Assembly: GCA_037833965.1 (NCBI GenBank)
Contig: AP031351.1
Span: forward strand, 9,746,501-9,810,500
Origin: Marchantia polymorpha subsp. ruderalis
Lineage: Eukaryota; Streptophyta; Marchantiopsida; Marchantiales; Marchantiaceae
Direction: 5' to 3'
Length of the DNA stretch: 64,000 nt
The notes beneath the pieces were generated by a model. That model was not told the DNA's origin and ran no database searches. It saw only the letters and a program-made list of their open reading frames with translations. The number at the start of each line of letters is the position of its first letter. The first letter of the stretch is position 1. The translations under genes were made by a program, and so were the position numbers. Below are positions 46,999 to 59,132 of this stretch, piece after piece.

Positions 46999-48075
46999 AT
47001 GGCAGACATCGAGACGACGCCGGCTGCTGACTCTGCCGTCAAGAAGGCCCTGATTTCCGGAATCACGGGACAGGACGGCTCGTACTTGACAGAGTTCCTG
47101 TTGGCGAAGGGCTATGAAGTTCACGGCATCATCCGCCGCTCGTCCAACTTCAACACGCAGCGGCTCGAGCACATCTACATCGACCCGCACAAGTCCAGCG
47201 CTCGCATGAAGCTGCACTACGGCGACCTGACGGACGCATCCGCTCTGCGGAAGTGGGTCGACAGCATCCGCCCGGACGAGGTTTACAATCTGGGAGCGCA
47301 GTCGCACGTCGGCGTGTCGTTCGAGAACCCCGACTACACGGCGGACGTGGTTGCCACGGGCGCACTGCGGCTGCTGGAAGCGGTCCGCGTCCACATCGAG
47401 ACCACGGGCAGGCAAGTGAAGTACTACCAGGCCGGGTCGTCCGAGATGTACGGAGCCACGCCGCCTCCCCAGGACGAGAGCACTCTGTTCCATCCCCGCA
47501 GTCCGTACGCAGTTTCGAAGGTGGCCGCTCACTGGTACACCGTGAACTACCGCGAGGCGTATGGCCTGTTCGCCTGCAACGGCATCCTCTTCAACCACGA
47601 GTCGCCGCGCCGAGGCGAGAACTTCGTCACGCGCAAAATCACCCGAGCCTTGGGACGGATCAAGGTCGGCCTGCAGAGCAAGCTGTATCTCGGGAACCTG
47701 AAGGCGTCCAGGGACTGGGGATTCGCCGGCGACTACGTCGAGGCCATGTGGCTCATGCTGCAGCAGGAGAAGCCCGACGACTACGTGGTGGCCACCGAGG
47801 ACTCGCACACGGTCGAGGAGTTCCTGGAGGAGTCGTTCGGCTACCTCGGGCTCAAGTGGCAGGACCACGTCGAGGTCGACCCGCGCTACTTCCGGCCCTC
47901 GGAGGTCGACAACCTGCGCGGCTCGTCCGCCAAGATCCGCGAGCTGCTGGGCTGGAAGCCCAAGGTCGACTTCAAGCAGCTCGTGGCCATGATGGTCGAC
48001 TCCGACCTCGAGGCCGCCAAGCGCGAGAAGGTCTTGGCAGACCACGGCCACATCGCCGCCCAGCAGCAGCCTTGA
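46999..48075 (+). CDS. GMD: GDP-D-mannose 4,6-dehydratase, copy 2
   Basis: Same reaction as the copy at 42788-43849. 358 residues, intronless; start [23 protein letters not shown] at 46999. It differs from copy 1 mainly in the first 20 and last 80 residues. Catalytic motifs GITGQDG, GSSEMYG and YAVSK are intact and the protein ends HIAAQQQP. Nucleotide comparison with copy 1 is mosaic: about 47224-47412 and 47632-47828 are identical, while neighbouring stretches differ at many third positions. That suggests gene conversion between inverted duplicates. Two paralogous GMD genes are known in Arabidopsis; divergent head-to-head placement is a local feature. Confidence 0.95.
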   Translation: MADIETTPAADSAVKKALISGITGQDGSYLTEFLLAKGYEVHGIIRRSSNFNTQRLEHIYIDPHKSSARMKLHYGDLTDASALRKWVDSIRPDEVYNLGAQSHVGVSFENPDYTADVVATGALRLLEAVRVHIETTGRQVKYYQAGSSEMYGATPPPQDESTLFHPRSPYAVSKVAAHWYTVNYREAYGLFACNGILFNHESPRRGENFVTRKITRALGRIKVGLQSKLYLGNLKASRDWGFAGDYVEAMWLMLQQEKPDDYVVATEDSHTVEEFLEESFGYLGLKWQDHVEVDPRYFRPSEVDNLRGSSAKIRELLGWKPKVDFKQLVAMMVDSDLEAAKREKVLADHGHIAAQQQP

Positions 48076-51000
48076 ACCGAGGCGATCACCCATCGATCGT
48101 TCACCTCATCATCCGACTCAGACTTGACGCTCGCTCGCTCATTCATTCATCTATTCATTCATTGATTCTTTCGTGATCAGCTCGCAGTTCGTCGTGAGAA
48201 TTGCGAGCTCTGCTGGAGTGATTACGCCCGTAGAAGACTCGTTAGGCTGTATCGTCCATATCATTCGGTCGGCTACCAGTTGAGTGATAGTTAGTCACGT
48301 AGCAGTAGAGAAATGCTCCTCGCTCTCTTTGAACTTCTTCGGCCACGAGCACGTCCAGGACTACAGGGAAGGAGGTTTCGTAGCTAGTCAAACACAAAAC
48401 ACTTTCGGAGCAACTATTCCATAAACCATTCTTTTTGGAATAATTTTTCCAGATCTAGATAGTCGGGTCGACATTGTTCCCCGCTCCCTTGTACTGGAAC
48501 TGAATTTAGATTATCCACCAATTTCAGTCAGGCTCTTCCAATCTGGAACATCACTTGGGGTTTATTTGCATGGTTGGAGCACTCCTGTACTTAGAATTGT
48601 CGCATCACCGAGGGACTACCAGACACAACGCAGATGTTGTGAGAATGTTTCGCCGCTTGAAGCCTGCTGAAGAACGTGCTCTTTTACATGTTGTTTGCTA
48701 GCTCGATCATCATTAAAGCCACAGACTCAGTCCATTTTTTTGGACGAGTTTTATGCCCACGATAGACTGTCTGCCTGTCCTCTCCTCTCTTCTCGCTGTC
48801 TGAAGAACTTGTGCTCATTTCGTTCTTATGCTTGGGCTTGACCAAAGCGCAGAACCTTTTAGGTAGAAGTTTGAAAGATTTAAAAGGAGTCAGAGTGAGA
48901 GAGAGCTGAGAGAGAGCAAAGCACGAACATGGTTTTTGTTTTTCTAGTCAAATGAGTTCTGGTAGTAGGACCCTTTGTTCGGAAGATCCACCAGAAATCT
49001 GGGTTTCGGAATCGCTTTCATGGAGCTTAGCGTGAAAGTAAACCACCGTCTCGAATCCCGATGTAGGGAGAGTAAAGGTACTGATCACCTAGAGTGGCAA
49101 ACTGATAACTAGCAGCTTCCATCAGTACTTACTTCAGCAATGTGTGGGCCAGTGGGACAACTGCAAGAACGATCAAATTATTGGTGAGTCCAGACGAAGG
49201 TGTTAGCCATGGAGTTTAGTGGAGGTGATGCTTCCTCATCAACAAAAATATACTCACAATCCATGAATGTAGAAGGCAACGTAGGAGCCAGTGCAGCCCT
49301 CACGAGGCTCTCACGGCTTTCAAATTGCCCGCTTATGTGATACCATACAGCGGTCTCTATCGTAATTAGGCTTTTTGGATCCACCTTAACAGCGAGACTA
49401 CACTTGGTTTGACCATACCAGCTGGCTTCGGATCACGAGGTTGAGACAAAGTTTTTGCTTTCTGTAGGAAGCTTCTGTTTGAAAATCTGTACTGCCAATC
49501 GATCGCTAACGTTGGAGTTCTGCATCGAAGTATGTAGAACTCCAACTGGCTCGACCTGTGTGGCAATCCTCTCGTCATTCACTTCATATAACTCTATGCT
49601 GATCGGCTTGTTCCATTCCGTCCTTACTTAGCTGTGAAGCATGATTCCTTCTGCTACTCAGGCCTCTTCGAGTAAAATATGATAGCGAAGCTGTATCATC
49701 TACTGAAACCATTTTGTACATAGTCAAAGTCCAACTAAATTTCGAATTTACCTGTATACTTGCAGTTAGTCATGCTCTCACCGGCAAGTTTTCTAATTGA
49801 CTGGAATCCTGTACGACAAATTCTAAAAAATTTAAATTTCTTGATTTTAGTGTAAAGATTACATCAGCTGTGAATATTATTTATATAAAACTAGATACAT
49901 TTCAATCTTCCCTGAATTTCTAATCATCACTTACTCGAGAGACGACTATGTTTGAGGTATATTTCAACCGTGCAGATCTGGAATATACTAGCCTTAAAAT
50001 TTGTCCCATCACGCAAAACATTGGTCAAAATCTCTGTCCAGAAGTCTCGAGTCGCTAGTCAAAGGATATTGCACAATTTAATATGATCGAAGGTGGGGTT
50101 TTATCGTTATCTTGGCTCATCCAAATTGGCTTTGGCCTTCGTAGAGTCCGATCCGGTATCTCGTTGTTGTCCATGTCCAAGACGCCAAAACGATGATTCG
50201 TTTGGGGAAAAAAAATCAACGGAATTTGCTTGTGGACCGACGTATGACGGAGGAGGTCTTCCAGGAATCCATGGAACAGTTGTGTGTGAAGACATACGCT
50301 TAACGATGAAAACAAAGTCGGGTGCAGAACATTCCATAGTTCGTTCCTTCCGCTGGCAGGATGACTGGAAATCAAGAGACAAGATTGAAATTGTCCACAT
50401 GCATGCATTTCCTAAGGTCTCCTGACATGTTCCCGCGACATGTCACTGCACTTCCATCTCTAAACTCCTCACTCTCACGTTCAACTCAGACTGCGGCACC
50501 TTTGAGGCATAGACCAGCCTCATTCCAAGCTTTCCACTTACATGCACATCTGATTCAACAGCCGATCAATCATGGCCGCAGCCGTCGAGACATCGGCTCG
50601 TCCGTCATTGTGACAACGTCGTCACCATTCACTGCCTTCTTCAAGAGATCAGCACAACGCAATTGCCACCCTCTTTTGTGAGGATTGAGAAGATGAAACA
50701 CAACAAGTCTACTACGAATGTCCATGCTCAAGAATCCGGAGTTGTAAGATAGTTTGACATCTCAGCATTGCGAGATGCAGAGAAGGATCCAACCTCCGGA
50801 ACCGTACGGAGCAGAATGAAAGGAAATAACTTCGAAACCAACACTCCATGGACAAAAAAGTCATACTGCGAGAGGCATTGATGTGGAGCCCTTAGCCAGA
50901 AGGCTTTGGCCCGAGGGAAATCCTTCCATGAAGTATATAAGTTGATCATTAATCAGATTCCGTGCCGTCTGCTCCGTTGCTAGAGGGGAACCATGGCATT

Positions 51001-51193
51001 GATGAAAGAACAAGGTAGTACATGCCTAAGGTCCAACGTGATCACTGAAGCTGCTCTCATCAACCACGAGTATCTCAGTGGTAGTTAGTTGCTTACATCG
51101 AATTGCTACATGTAATGCTCATTTGAGCCAAGTACTCATGAAGCGACCACAGATAAAGTTATATCATGATTACTTTGTGACACCCTAAGTAAC
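48076..51193. other. Intergenic, no clear gene
   Basis: GMD copy 2 3' flank, a GA-rich patch near 48890-48920, and short open frames on both strands (for example minus 49178-49578 and plus 50093-50425) that I do not recognise. A fragment reading RLWPEGNPSMKY near 50900-50936 could be an upstream remnant of the dioxygenase below, but a stop follows at once. Confidence 0.4.
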
Positions 51194-51379
51194 ATGGAGT
51201 TAACTGTAGGATGTAAACCCACGGAGAAATACTGGCCCCATGCATACCCCAATCGCCTCACGTTGCTACAACACGATGAGGTCGGTGGTCTGCAGATAAG
51301 AATGGGAGGCGGATGGATCGACGTTGCTCCTATGCTAGGAGCTCTATGCATCAATGTTGGAGACTCTCTCTTCAGGTAA
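51194..51379 (+). pseudogene. 2-oxoglutarate/Fe(II) dioxygenase fragment
   Basis: The segment HAYPNRLTLLQHDEVGGLQI ... WIDVAPMLGALCINVGDSL follows the pattern of plant 2OG dioxygenases (HxDPNxLTLLxQDxVxGLQ ... WxxVxPxxGAxxxNxGD). The iron-binding Asp of HxD is Tyr here, so the metal site is lost. A GTAAGC follows as a plausible donor, but no downstream exon with the distal His and RxS was found. Most likely a gene remnant; these enzymes normally act in flavonoid or hormone metabolism. Confidence 0.55.
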
Positions 51380-51610
51380 GCTCGCATGCCCTTCGCATCT
51401 TCGGTCTACATATTTTGGAGCCAAATCTTCCTTCCTTACAGTTCTCGGCGGTCAATCCAAAAACTGCAAAATTGGTCAATAGATTGAGTGCCAGCATGCT
51501 TGTTGGTAGAAGATAATGTCCGTGTAAATGCAGCTGCCTTCCGAGCGATTAGCCCATAGTGTTTCCGAGGCTTCTACATGTTGGAAAGATGCAATCAGCT
51601 CGTGTAAAAG

Positions 51611-54600
51611 TGTGGTAACATAGTTTTTCATTTTTTTTCGAATAGATGAACTTTGAAGAATAGATTAATAGAAATTTTCACTTTTATAGTGAGAATAATT
51701 ATAAATGGACTAAATAAAAAATTCTGTAGTAGATGACAAGTTAAAAATAGTAATTCATGTTAGATATATCTCTGCTGGAGTTAGTGTTTTTACTTGCAGT
51801 CAATAAAGTCAAATTAGATGGACTATGATCTACTAGAGTAAATACTTCATAACTTTGTCAATTAGAGGTGATTTGATTTAGAAATTATTTTGATAAATGA
51901 AGCTCGGCATGCTTGTTTTAACGAGCCAAAGAACTTGTGAAACAGATAAAGATTCACCAAGTTACGAGTGTAGGAAGTGACTATCATGGAAGTACGAAAG
52001 CGAAGGAGTACCCTAAACCCGCCTTTGGACTTCAGCTTTGACACCTTCGGCTTTACGGCAAAAGGGTCTTCGGCATAGTAAAAGGCAGCACCGACAAGAA
52101 GAAAACTTTGGCCTTTGTATCAACAATTCACACTAGTTCATGATGCGGTTATGGCGTCAAGAGACAATAGCAGAAACGGGAGTTCCGCACCGACATTTCG
52201 GGAGAATTCATTTACGAATTGGGAATTCAGCGAGGATTGCAAGTGAGCAATTGAGAGCGCAACAATGGTGCGAGTTTTGAGACTTTGATTGAAAGCATTG
52301 AGAATGCCGGAGTTCAGATTGAGAACGTTTCGCAATGAGTTGATAGTTGCCAAGTTCAATTTCTTGTTGTGGTGTTGGAATTGAGTTTCCGCGACGATTG
52401 TGAAGAAATGGCATGAGGGACGCGCGCCAGAAGACAATGGGATTTGTGGCAATCCTGGACGATTAAGCAATGGATTCAAGTCTTTGGGCCGTGTGCAAGG
52501 CACGCAGTCACTTACCTCTATGATAATCAAAGCGTGAAGGTGACACAGCTAGAAAAGAAGACGTTCGCAAAGTTGTTCAAGCCACCTCTTTCGACCAAGA
52601 ATGGGTGGCGGTCGACAGATTACCACGACCCGCTGAGACTCAATGTGGCGGTGGCATTGATGCAGATTCTGAGACCTTCACGAATGACGTACATGGCAAT
52701 TTGGCAAGTAGAATTTGTGGAGCGCACGGTGGCGAGAAAGCCAATCCACTAAGCTTGAATCTTGTGGAGTGTTAACGACAGGAACGTCAAAGACATGTTC
52801 GGGTGATCGATGAATTATATGTCCTTGTTTTTCATCAATTTCTATCGAGGTATGGGATAGTTGACAAAGAAAGAGAATCATAAATTCTTGCTCGAGAGGG
52901 AGATTGTGGAATAAGAGTACAAAGGAGTTTTGGGAGGAAATGAAGTTGTCAATGACAATGATGACGTTGAACCTGCCCAGCTTTCGGTCAAAGTTGACAT
53001 GTCTGACGATGATGTTGAGGAAAGATTTGCGAAGAAGCAAAGGAAATTGCAGACGCCTTCCGCTTCAGAAGTTGTTGGCCGATGTAGCCGATTGCGAATC
53101 AGAAGACAAGCTCCAGCGCGTATGAGTACGACGAGTACGCATGTCCGCAGTAAGGTGAAGGCACGACGCAGATTAAAGAAAGAAGTAGAGCTTACGCAGT
53201 GAAGTGAGGCAACATCACAACCTCAGTTGTCTTCGGAAGATTGGACTGTACTGGGAGTGCGGGAAGCAGGAACGGAAGACGAATGGCCTTCGGCATAAGA
53301 CCTTCAACCTTCAAAGTGACGACTTTCAGATGTGCATATGAAGGTATCGTTGGTTAAAGGCGAAGAAATAGAAGATGAGATCGAGACCAAGACTTTGGGT
53401 AACGTCTTCGGCCTTCGGATCAGTACAAAGCGACTTCGGCCAAAAATCTTTGACCTTCGGACAAAACATCTTCGGACATGTGCACAAAGTTTGAGAAGTC
53501 TGCGGAGGTTTCTCCTTTAGGCAAAAGGCCTTTGGAGCAGTTTGGATAAGACTGTCGTAGAGCAACCGACAATGCCTTCGTGTCAAGTGTCTTCGGCTGT
53601 AGCTGAATTTGACCGTGGAGTACCTTTGGTCATCAAACCGAAGTTGGCAGAATTTAGTTTGTCTAATCTTTTGAGTGATAGAATAGTTTAGGGTTTTAAG
53701 GGGCGTTAGTGAAGTACTTAGATAGGAAGATGGTGAAATACTCGGTGCCAACGACTTTGGCGGGATCTTATGTAGAGCTAGTGCACAGAAGGACGAAAGC
53801 AAAGGCGTAAGCAACTATTGGGGTGACAAAACGAGTTGCAAGCTTGACTTCTAAGTGTGCGACCATGACAATTACCTTGTAGGAGCGGGAAAAACAACTT
53901 TGTGCGAAGGAGTTGGAGTGCGAATAACTTCGGTGATAGTTAGATTCTGAAAGGAGCCTTTGTATGCAAAAGGAGCTAGAGTGCAAGTGCCTTTGGGTTG
54001 ACATTTGCACAGCGTAGAAGATGATGGTAGAACTTCGGGTCAAATTGGAATTATCTGGAGTAGCATTTCAGAGAGAATTTCATCGCACGGAGGAGCTGAC
54101 AACAAATTTGGCGACATGGGGGCAGTTTGTGGTTGTTGAATAAGGTCGATAGGAAAATTAATTAGCTGATTGCAAAGCTGTCCGATCTTTGGAGAAGGAG
54201 CGAAGAAGGGAGTTGGATGCAGATTGCAGCAAATGCGGTTGGATGCAGATTGTAGCGATCTCCACTATTGGCAGTTGAGGAGCAGTTGGTCCCAACGTAG
54301 GCAAAATTGATGGAGATTGAGGCGACCATCCGACATCTCGAACAACAGACAGATATAGGTTTGCGAGCTAGAGTAGAACAATGTCTTAGTTGTGTAGAAT
54401 GGCAGTAAACAGTAGCTTTGCGGGAGTGGCAACTGCTGCATCCGTGGACGTCGCACCTGATGGGAGCTCGCAGCTAGCAGATGATGCCTCCGGGTGTTTG
54501 TTGTGAATAAAGAGGCTCAAGGCTTTGCCTTGGGGGGCTTTTCCATGAAACAGTTTTCAGTCCTAAGTCTACATTCCTCCACACGTTCGTGAGTTGTGCG

Positions 54601-55034
54601 TTTTGTCACAGTGCGAGAGTTGCTTCGATTTGTCGAAGATACCACATCTGAAGTAGAGTATCCAACTCGAGTGATCTGAGTGGTGCATAATGTAACTCAG
54701 GATATAAGCAAACCTGTAGATTGGTTGCTCGGTGCAGTCGGCTAAGCGTGTAATCTTGGGAAGTTTCTCCCCTGAACATTAAGTGCAGATCCACTTGCGA
54801 CATTTGTGATGTTTATTGGATGAATTTCAGGATTTGGATGTGATTACACCCTACATTTGTATCGCCTTTGGGTTAACAATTACAAATGCTTCTGGAAATG
54901 ACATGCGTTTGAGAAATAAAAATCTTCAATAACATGTTAATTGTGACAATATTTGAATCTCTGGTATTGTTTTTGTCCTTGTGTAATCGGATCTGTACTA
55001 TTCTGTTCCAAATTGGTATTTATTTGTTGTTACA
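51611..55034 (+). mobile_element. TIR element copy D, old and decayed
   Basis: Starts TGTGGTAACATAG and ends TTGTTGTTACA, with exact AAAAG duplications at 51606-51610 and 55035-55039. The internal ORF is broken many times, but 52444-52752 clearly encodes the N-terminal block (SVKVTQLEKKTFAKLFK, NGWRSTDYHDPLRLNVAVAL, WQVEFVE). Downstream, TTCGG-rich words (for example 53405-53480) are remains of the GCCTTCGGC hairpins. It represents an older, separate subfamily. Confidence 0.85.
52260..53200 (+). pseudogene. Orphan ORF of element D, broken
   Basis: The best preserved part (52444-52752) aligns with residues 60-165 of the copy B protein at roughly 40-50% identity by eye. Upstream, CNFLLWCWN-like coding near 52360 matches LLWGWNW but contains stops. 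Downstream frames near 52900-53200 encode an acidic, then basic stretch. D is useful for finding conserved residues: NGWRSTDYHDPLR against NGFRTRDYKDRLR, and WQVEFVE. Confidence 0.65.
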
Positions 55035-55129
55035 AAAAGTCGGACAAACATTAAAAACAAGTTAGTATCAAAAGATTACATTGATCTTTGTTGACAAATT
55101 ATTACGCGCCTATGCGTTAAGCCTTGGTT

Positions 55130-55260
55130 TTTTAGTATCTTGGAGTATCGACGTGTGTTTGAGTTTATGTGAATAGATTGATGTGAAGAGAGTTTGTGTG
55201 AGAGTGTGTTTGAGACATGAGTATAAGTCAGAATCCTAATTTTCTATAACCATGATGAGC
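55130..55260. repeat. Relative of the ~860-bp repeat
   Basis: TATCTTGGAGTATCGACGTG, GAGAGTTTGTG and GACATGAGTATAAG occur in the same order as on the minus strand of 13225-13400. So element D, like A and B, lies next to or in a member of this repeat family. Confidence 0.55.
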
Positions 55261-57004
55261 ACAAAGCCATCTTAGGTAATCCTAAGTGAAAGTCAGCCCA
55301 GAAGTTGCAAACTGCCAACTTCATGAACAGGCTCAATGGCAAATCTTCTATGGATTGGCGGCTTGATTCGCCCCCTTGCAATAGCACTTGGGGCATCAAT
55401 CGGGATTTATTTGCCTTCGTGTTCGAAATTTGATGACTTTTTTGATCCTCCGTCTAGTGTCTTCATGCATTTGGACATCACACATTTACTTTTCTCTATA
55501 TCTTCTCTCTCCAGAGATTGATTATTTCGTTTAGAAATCAAATGATCTCTGAAGGAATTATTTTTGTTTTTTTATTTTTTTGGATGATTTGTCATCAGTG
55601 ATGACATATCATTCACATAACTATATGTGATGGCTCATCGCATATAATCTTAATGTTTCCTTCTCCTACTTGCATTTGAAAATCCAGCTTGATCACATGA
55701 CGGTTGAGGAAAATACAACCTAATGATCATTGACATCAATCAAATTGTTGAATATTGGAACTTAATTCTTCTACTAGCTCATGTTTGATGTTATGATGAA
55801 ACATGTTCAAGAGGCTTGCTTCGCACTCACCTTGAGTTTCTTGAAAGCTTGTCACATCAAGTCAACATGAGATAGAAGAAAGTAGAGATCGATATTTAAA
55901 AAATTGAAACACTGAAAAAAATTTTATAAATTTTGATAATAGATGACAAATACAAAGATTTGAACAAAAGTATAAAACAATAGATAGTTTTTTGTGGTTA
56001 ACACAATTGGATTGAACATTGTATATTAAATCCATCTTTGGAATGCAATGATGAATTGTATTGAAATTTTTTGATTATCTTTATAGTCTAACGGGAAAAA
56101 GATTTAAATTTGATGATAAGAATACTGTTTAAAACTATAAAATGAACAGACAACTTGAAGTAAGATGATATATTCTTCTTTGTGATATGAAAATTTCCCA
56201 ATATATAATCTCATATTAAATATGGAATTGTTACATTCTGGTTTTGATGTGAAAATGTATGTTCATTGTAAATTATAATCTTTTCAATAAAATTAGAATT
56301 ATAACAATTCTAGCATGGTTTAAAAATAATGTGTTTGTTTTTTTACATGATGAGATTTCAAAATCGGCACTTAATGAATCGGAGTAAAATGATTTCATAT
56401 AGTATATTCAACTTTTAAATGTGCATATAGTTTTCAGATGTTGAAAAAATTGGAAACAAAGTTGAAAATAAAGAGTTTGAATGAGAAAACTAAATATTTT
56501 TATGAAATACAATGTTAATTTATGGCAAAAAAATTTGACGTTTCATATAAGATCCATATTATCACAATTTATAACAAAAGATCAATAACATAAACTATTG
56601 CTATTAACAATTGATGGAAAAAAATCTTACAAAAATAACATCTAATGCAAAAGATAAACGAAAAACACTACAATTTGATCATGAAATTAATAAATAATAT
56701 CGTTTCCTAAAGTATTTTATTTGAGCTAGAATCTAACCTTATCCTAATCATATATTGATCAGTTACTTACAGAACACCAGACTGCAATACAATCAAGTTT
56801 TTCCAGCTTAGCTGGACCGCCCGACTCATTAAAGTAAAAATTTCAAAATATTAAACAAAAATAAGGTATAACGAGCAATTATCGAGTTGTTGCTGATTGA
56901 ATATGGATGTACTTCGGCCTACGACAACTGTCACATTATCAACTCGGATCATGACACCTAAACCTGACCTCAACTATATATAAACATGGGCGGACGATAT
57001 TTAA
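55261..57004. other. AT-rich spacer, no gene
   Basis: A small open frame at 55336-55521 has no recognisable domain. The rest is AT-rich with no clear repeat. Confidence 0.45.
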
Positions 57005-59132
57005 CTAAGATGGGGGGCAAGAAATTAAAAACTCGATGATAACTTTGTTTACCTCCTCGTGCTTCTCCTGGTGCATGAAGTGATTAGCATCAATTACAAC
57101 GACTTTCTGAAGATTGGGATATTGAGGTTTGTTGGCAGCAAGTATTTCTTCTGGATCCAAAGATGTGTGAAAGTTTGAAACGTGTAGGTAGCCAATATCC
57201 CTCGAAGCCTTAAATAATAATGACGGATGATCGAGAATCTTGTCTATAAACGGAGCATTCAGCTCGGTAGACCTGCACATTTGCTCGCAATCAAGAACGT
57301 TCATTAACAATATAAAATGAGTGTCTCGATTATGAACATGCAGACATCATACTCCTGGAGGCATTGTGAGTTGCTGTTGGCAAAAGCTTAAACACATGTC
57401 CCAGGGATCCTAAACAGCTTTGATGATATCCATGCTGAAAGCAAAAAGGAGACAATCACATCTATGTTAGGCCTTGAAGACATACATTTTCTCTACACTC
57501 AATGATGATCGCAGAGGTCACACAGTGCAGTCTAGTTTTACTTGCGCAAACCATCTTGAAAGCTACTCTGCTGCCATCTCACGTCAGTTCGATACCCACA
57601 CAAGGTTCAAGTCGACAACCAACCTCTTATGATTGCGATACACATTCAAACTGGGTGTGAATCCCGTTTTATCAAAAGTATCTGCATAGAATTGGAGATC
57701 TGCAGATGTGATCCAATCTGGTAGGGCTTCTTCTTTGTCGGAGGAAACCTTTGGAATACGGAGTTGGGGATCGTCGCTCCACCGACTGAGAAAAGCCAAC
57801 ATCAAAGAAGATGTCTTTTCCTTGGCAAACAGAGCTTCTGCCCGCCCGGGCTCCTGAAATGAAATCACACAGTTCCGAAACTTATGACAACTCGGCCACG
57901 ACAAACACTTTACACAGCAGAGCTTGAGGAACCAAAAATAGCAGGCTGGATTCAGGCAGGAAATATATAAATACATCTTTTCAAGCCCGGTCATCCAAAC
58001 AGTGAGTTATTCCTTCTTCAATGACCATGAGACAGCAGAGGCATTCGGATAATATGGCACCGATTAATTATACAAACCTGATATCGATTCGAAACTGAGA
58101 AAGCGGTAGAGATACCTGGAAAACATGTATATATACTTCATCGCCGAAAACAAGGCGCAAGTCCTCCACGAGGGTTAGTTGAGCTCTCCATGTGTAAGGA
58201 ACGAAACCCAGATAAACGACGGCTCGGACGAGGTCAGGTCGGATTCGTGATAGTTGCCCGGCGAACCAAGCTCCCCAGTCGTGTCCAATCACAAGGACCT
58301 GCAAGTGGTGGATGCACTCGTTCAATGTCAGTATCGAATATAAAAGATTGTGTAAAAATGAGATGCCACATGAAAGGGAAATTAAGTGCACTTCATCAGA
58401 GAAGGAATTGCATCTCATCTGATAGATGGTCCTCTTTGTGACTGCTAATCTGAAGAAGATATCAGTGTGATTCATAGATATTCCTCCGAATGTTACATAA
58501 GCGTTTTGAAATGTGGTTGATAATGCTAACTCTCAGGGTCGAATGCCTTACCGAGTCTTACCTTCTCAGTCACATTGAGGCCTTTCAAGACGGCGACTAT
58601 ATCACCGATTATGTCATTCCACATGTACTTGTCGCTTGCTTCAACGATTTCTGACTCGCCTGCACCTCGAGTGTCTGGAACGATAACACGGAATCCAGCA
58701 GCAGCCAGAGCTGGAATTTGGTAGCGAAAGCTGTACCAGAACTCTGGAAAGCCATGCAGAAGCAACACCGGAGGTCCTGAAGAAGCGACACCCCAAACAC
58801 GATCCACTGACAACGGTGCTTGGATTGCAATCACAAGCTGTGGGAAGACTTGGTGTCCAATAAGGGTACATACTGATGACAGGAATAAGGAAGTCCAGTG
58901 AAGGAGTGAAGACGTACATCGCTCACACTTGCGACAGTAAAGTGCTCGATCTTCTTGCCCATCAGTATAGGTCCTTCCTCAGAACGGAGCAAACGGAGAG
59001 GAAATGAATGGGCAGTGAAATGAATGAAATGAAATGGTAGCCCTTACCAGCTCCCGCGACCACGCAGTGCACTCTATTGCCGACTTCTGTCACGATGTAC
59101 TTATGCTCCACGCCCTTCATCGGAAACTCCAT
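57005..59132 (-). CDS. Epoxide hydrolase (alpha/beta hydrolase), 6 exons
   Basis: Predicted soluble epoxide hydrolase, 365 residues, which opens epoxides such as fatty-acid epoxides to diols. Phase-consistent exons (minus strand): 59132-59048, 58973-58918, 58837-58562, 58298-58116, 57853-57624, 57272-57005. Seen: oxyanion motif HGFPEFWYSFR, nucleophile Asp in GHDWGAW, cap-domain Tyr in DLQFYADTF and in SLNVYRN, the third acid probably in ASRDIGY, and the catalytic His in ANHFMHQEKHEEV. Compared with typical plant enzymes the acid motif (usually G-D/E-x-D) and the GHF around the His are altered, so activity or substrate may differ. No transit peptide is evident. Confidence 0.88.

Noticed and set aside
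46915-48093. 392-codon frame antisense to GMD copy 2, and the similar 426-codon frame 42590-43870 antisense to copy 1
   Set aside because: Both are mirror frames of GC-rich coding sequence. The sense strands carry all GMD motifs, and the antisense peptides show no domain.
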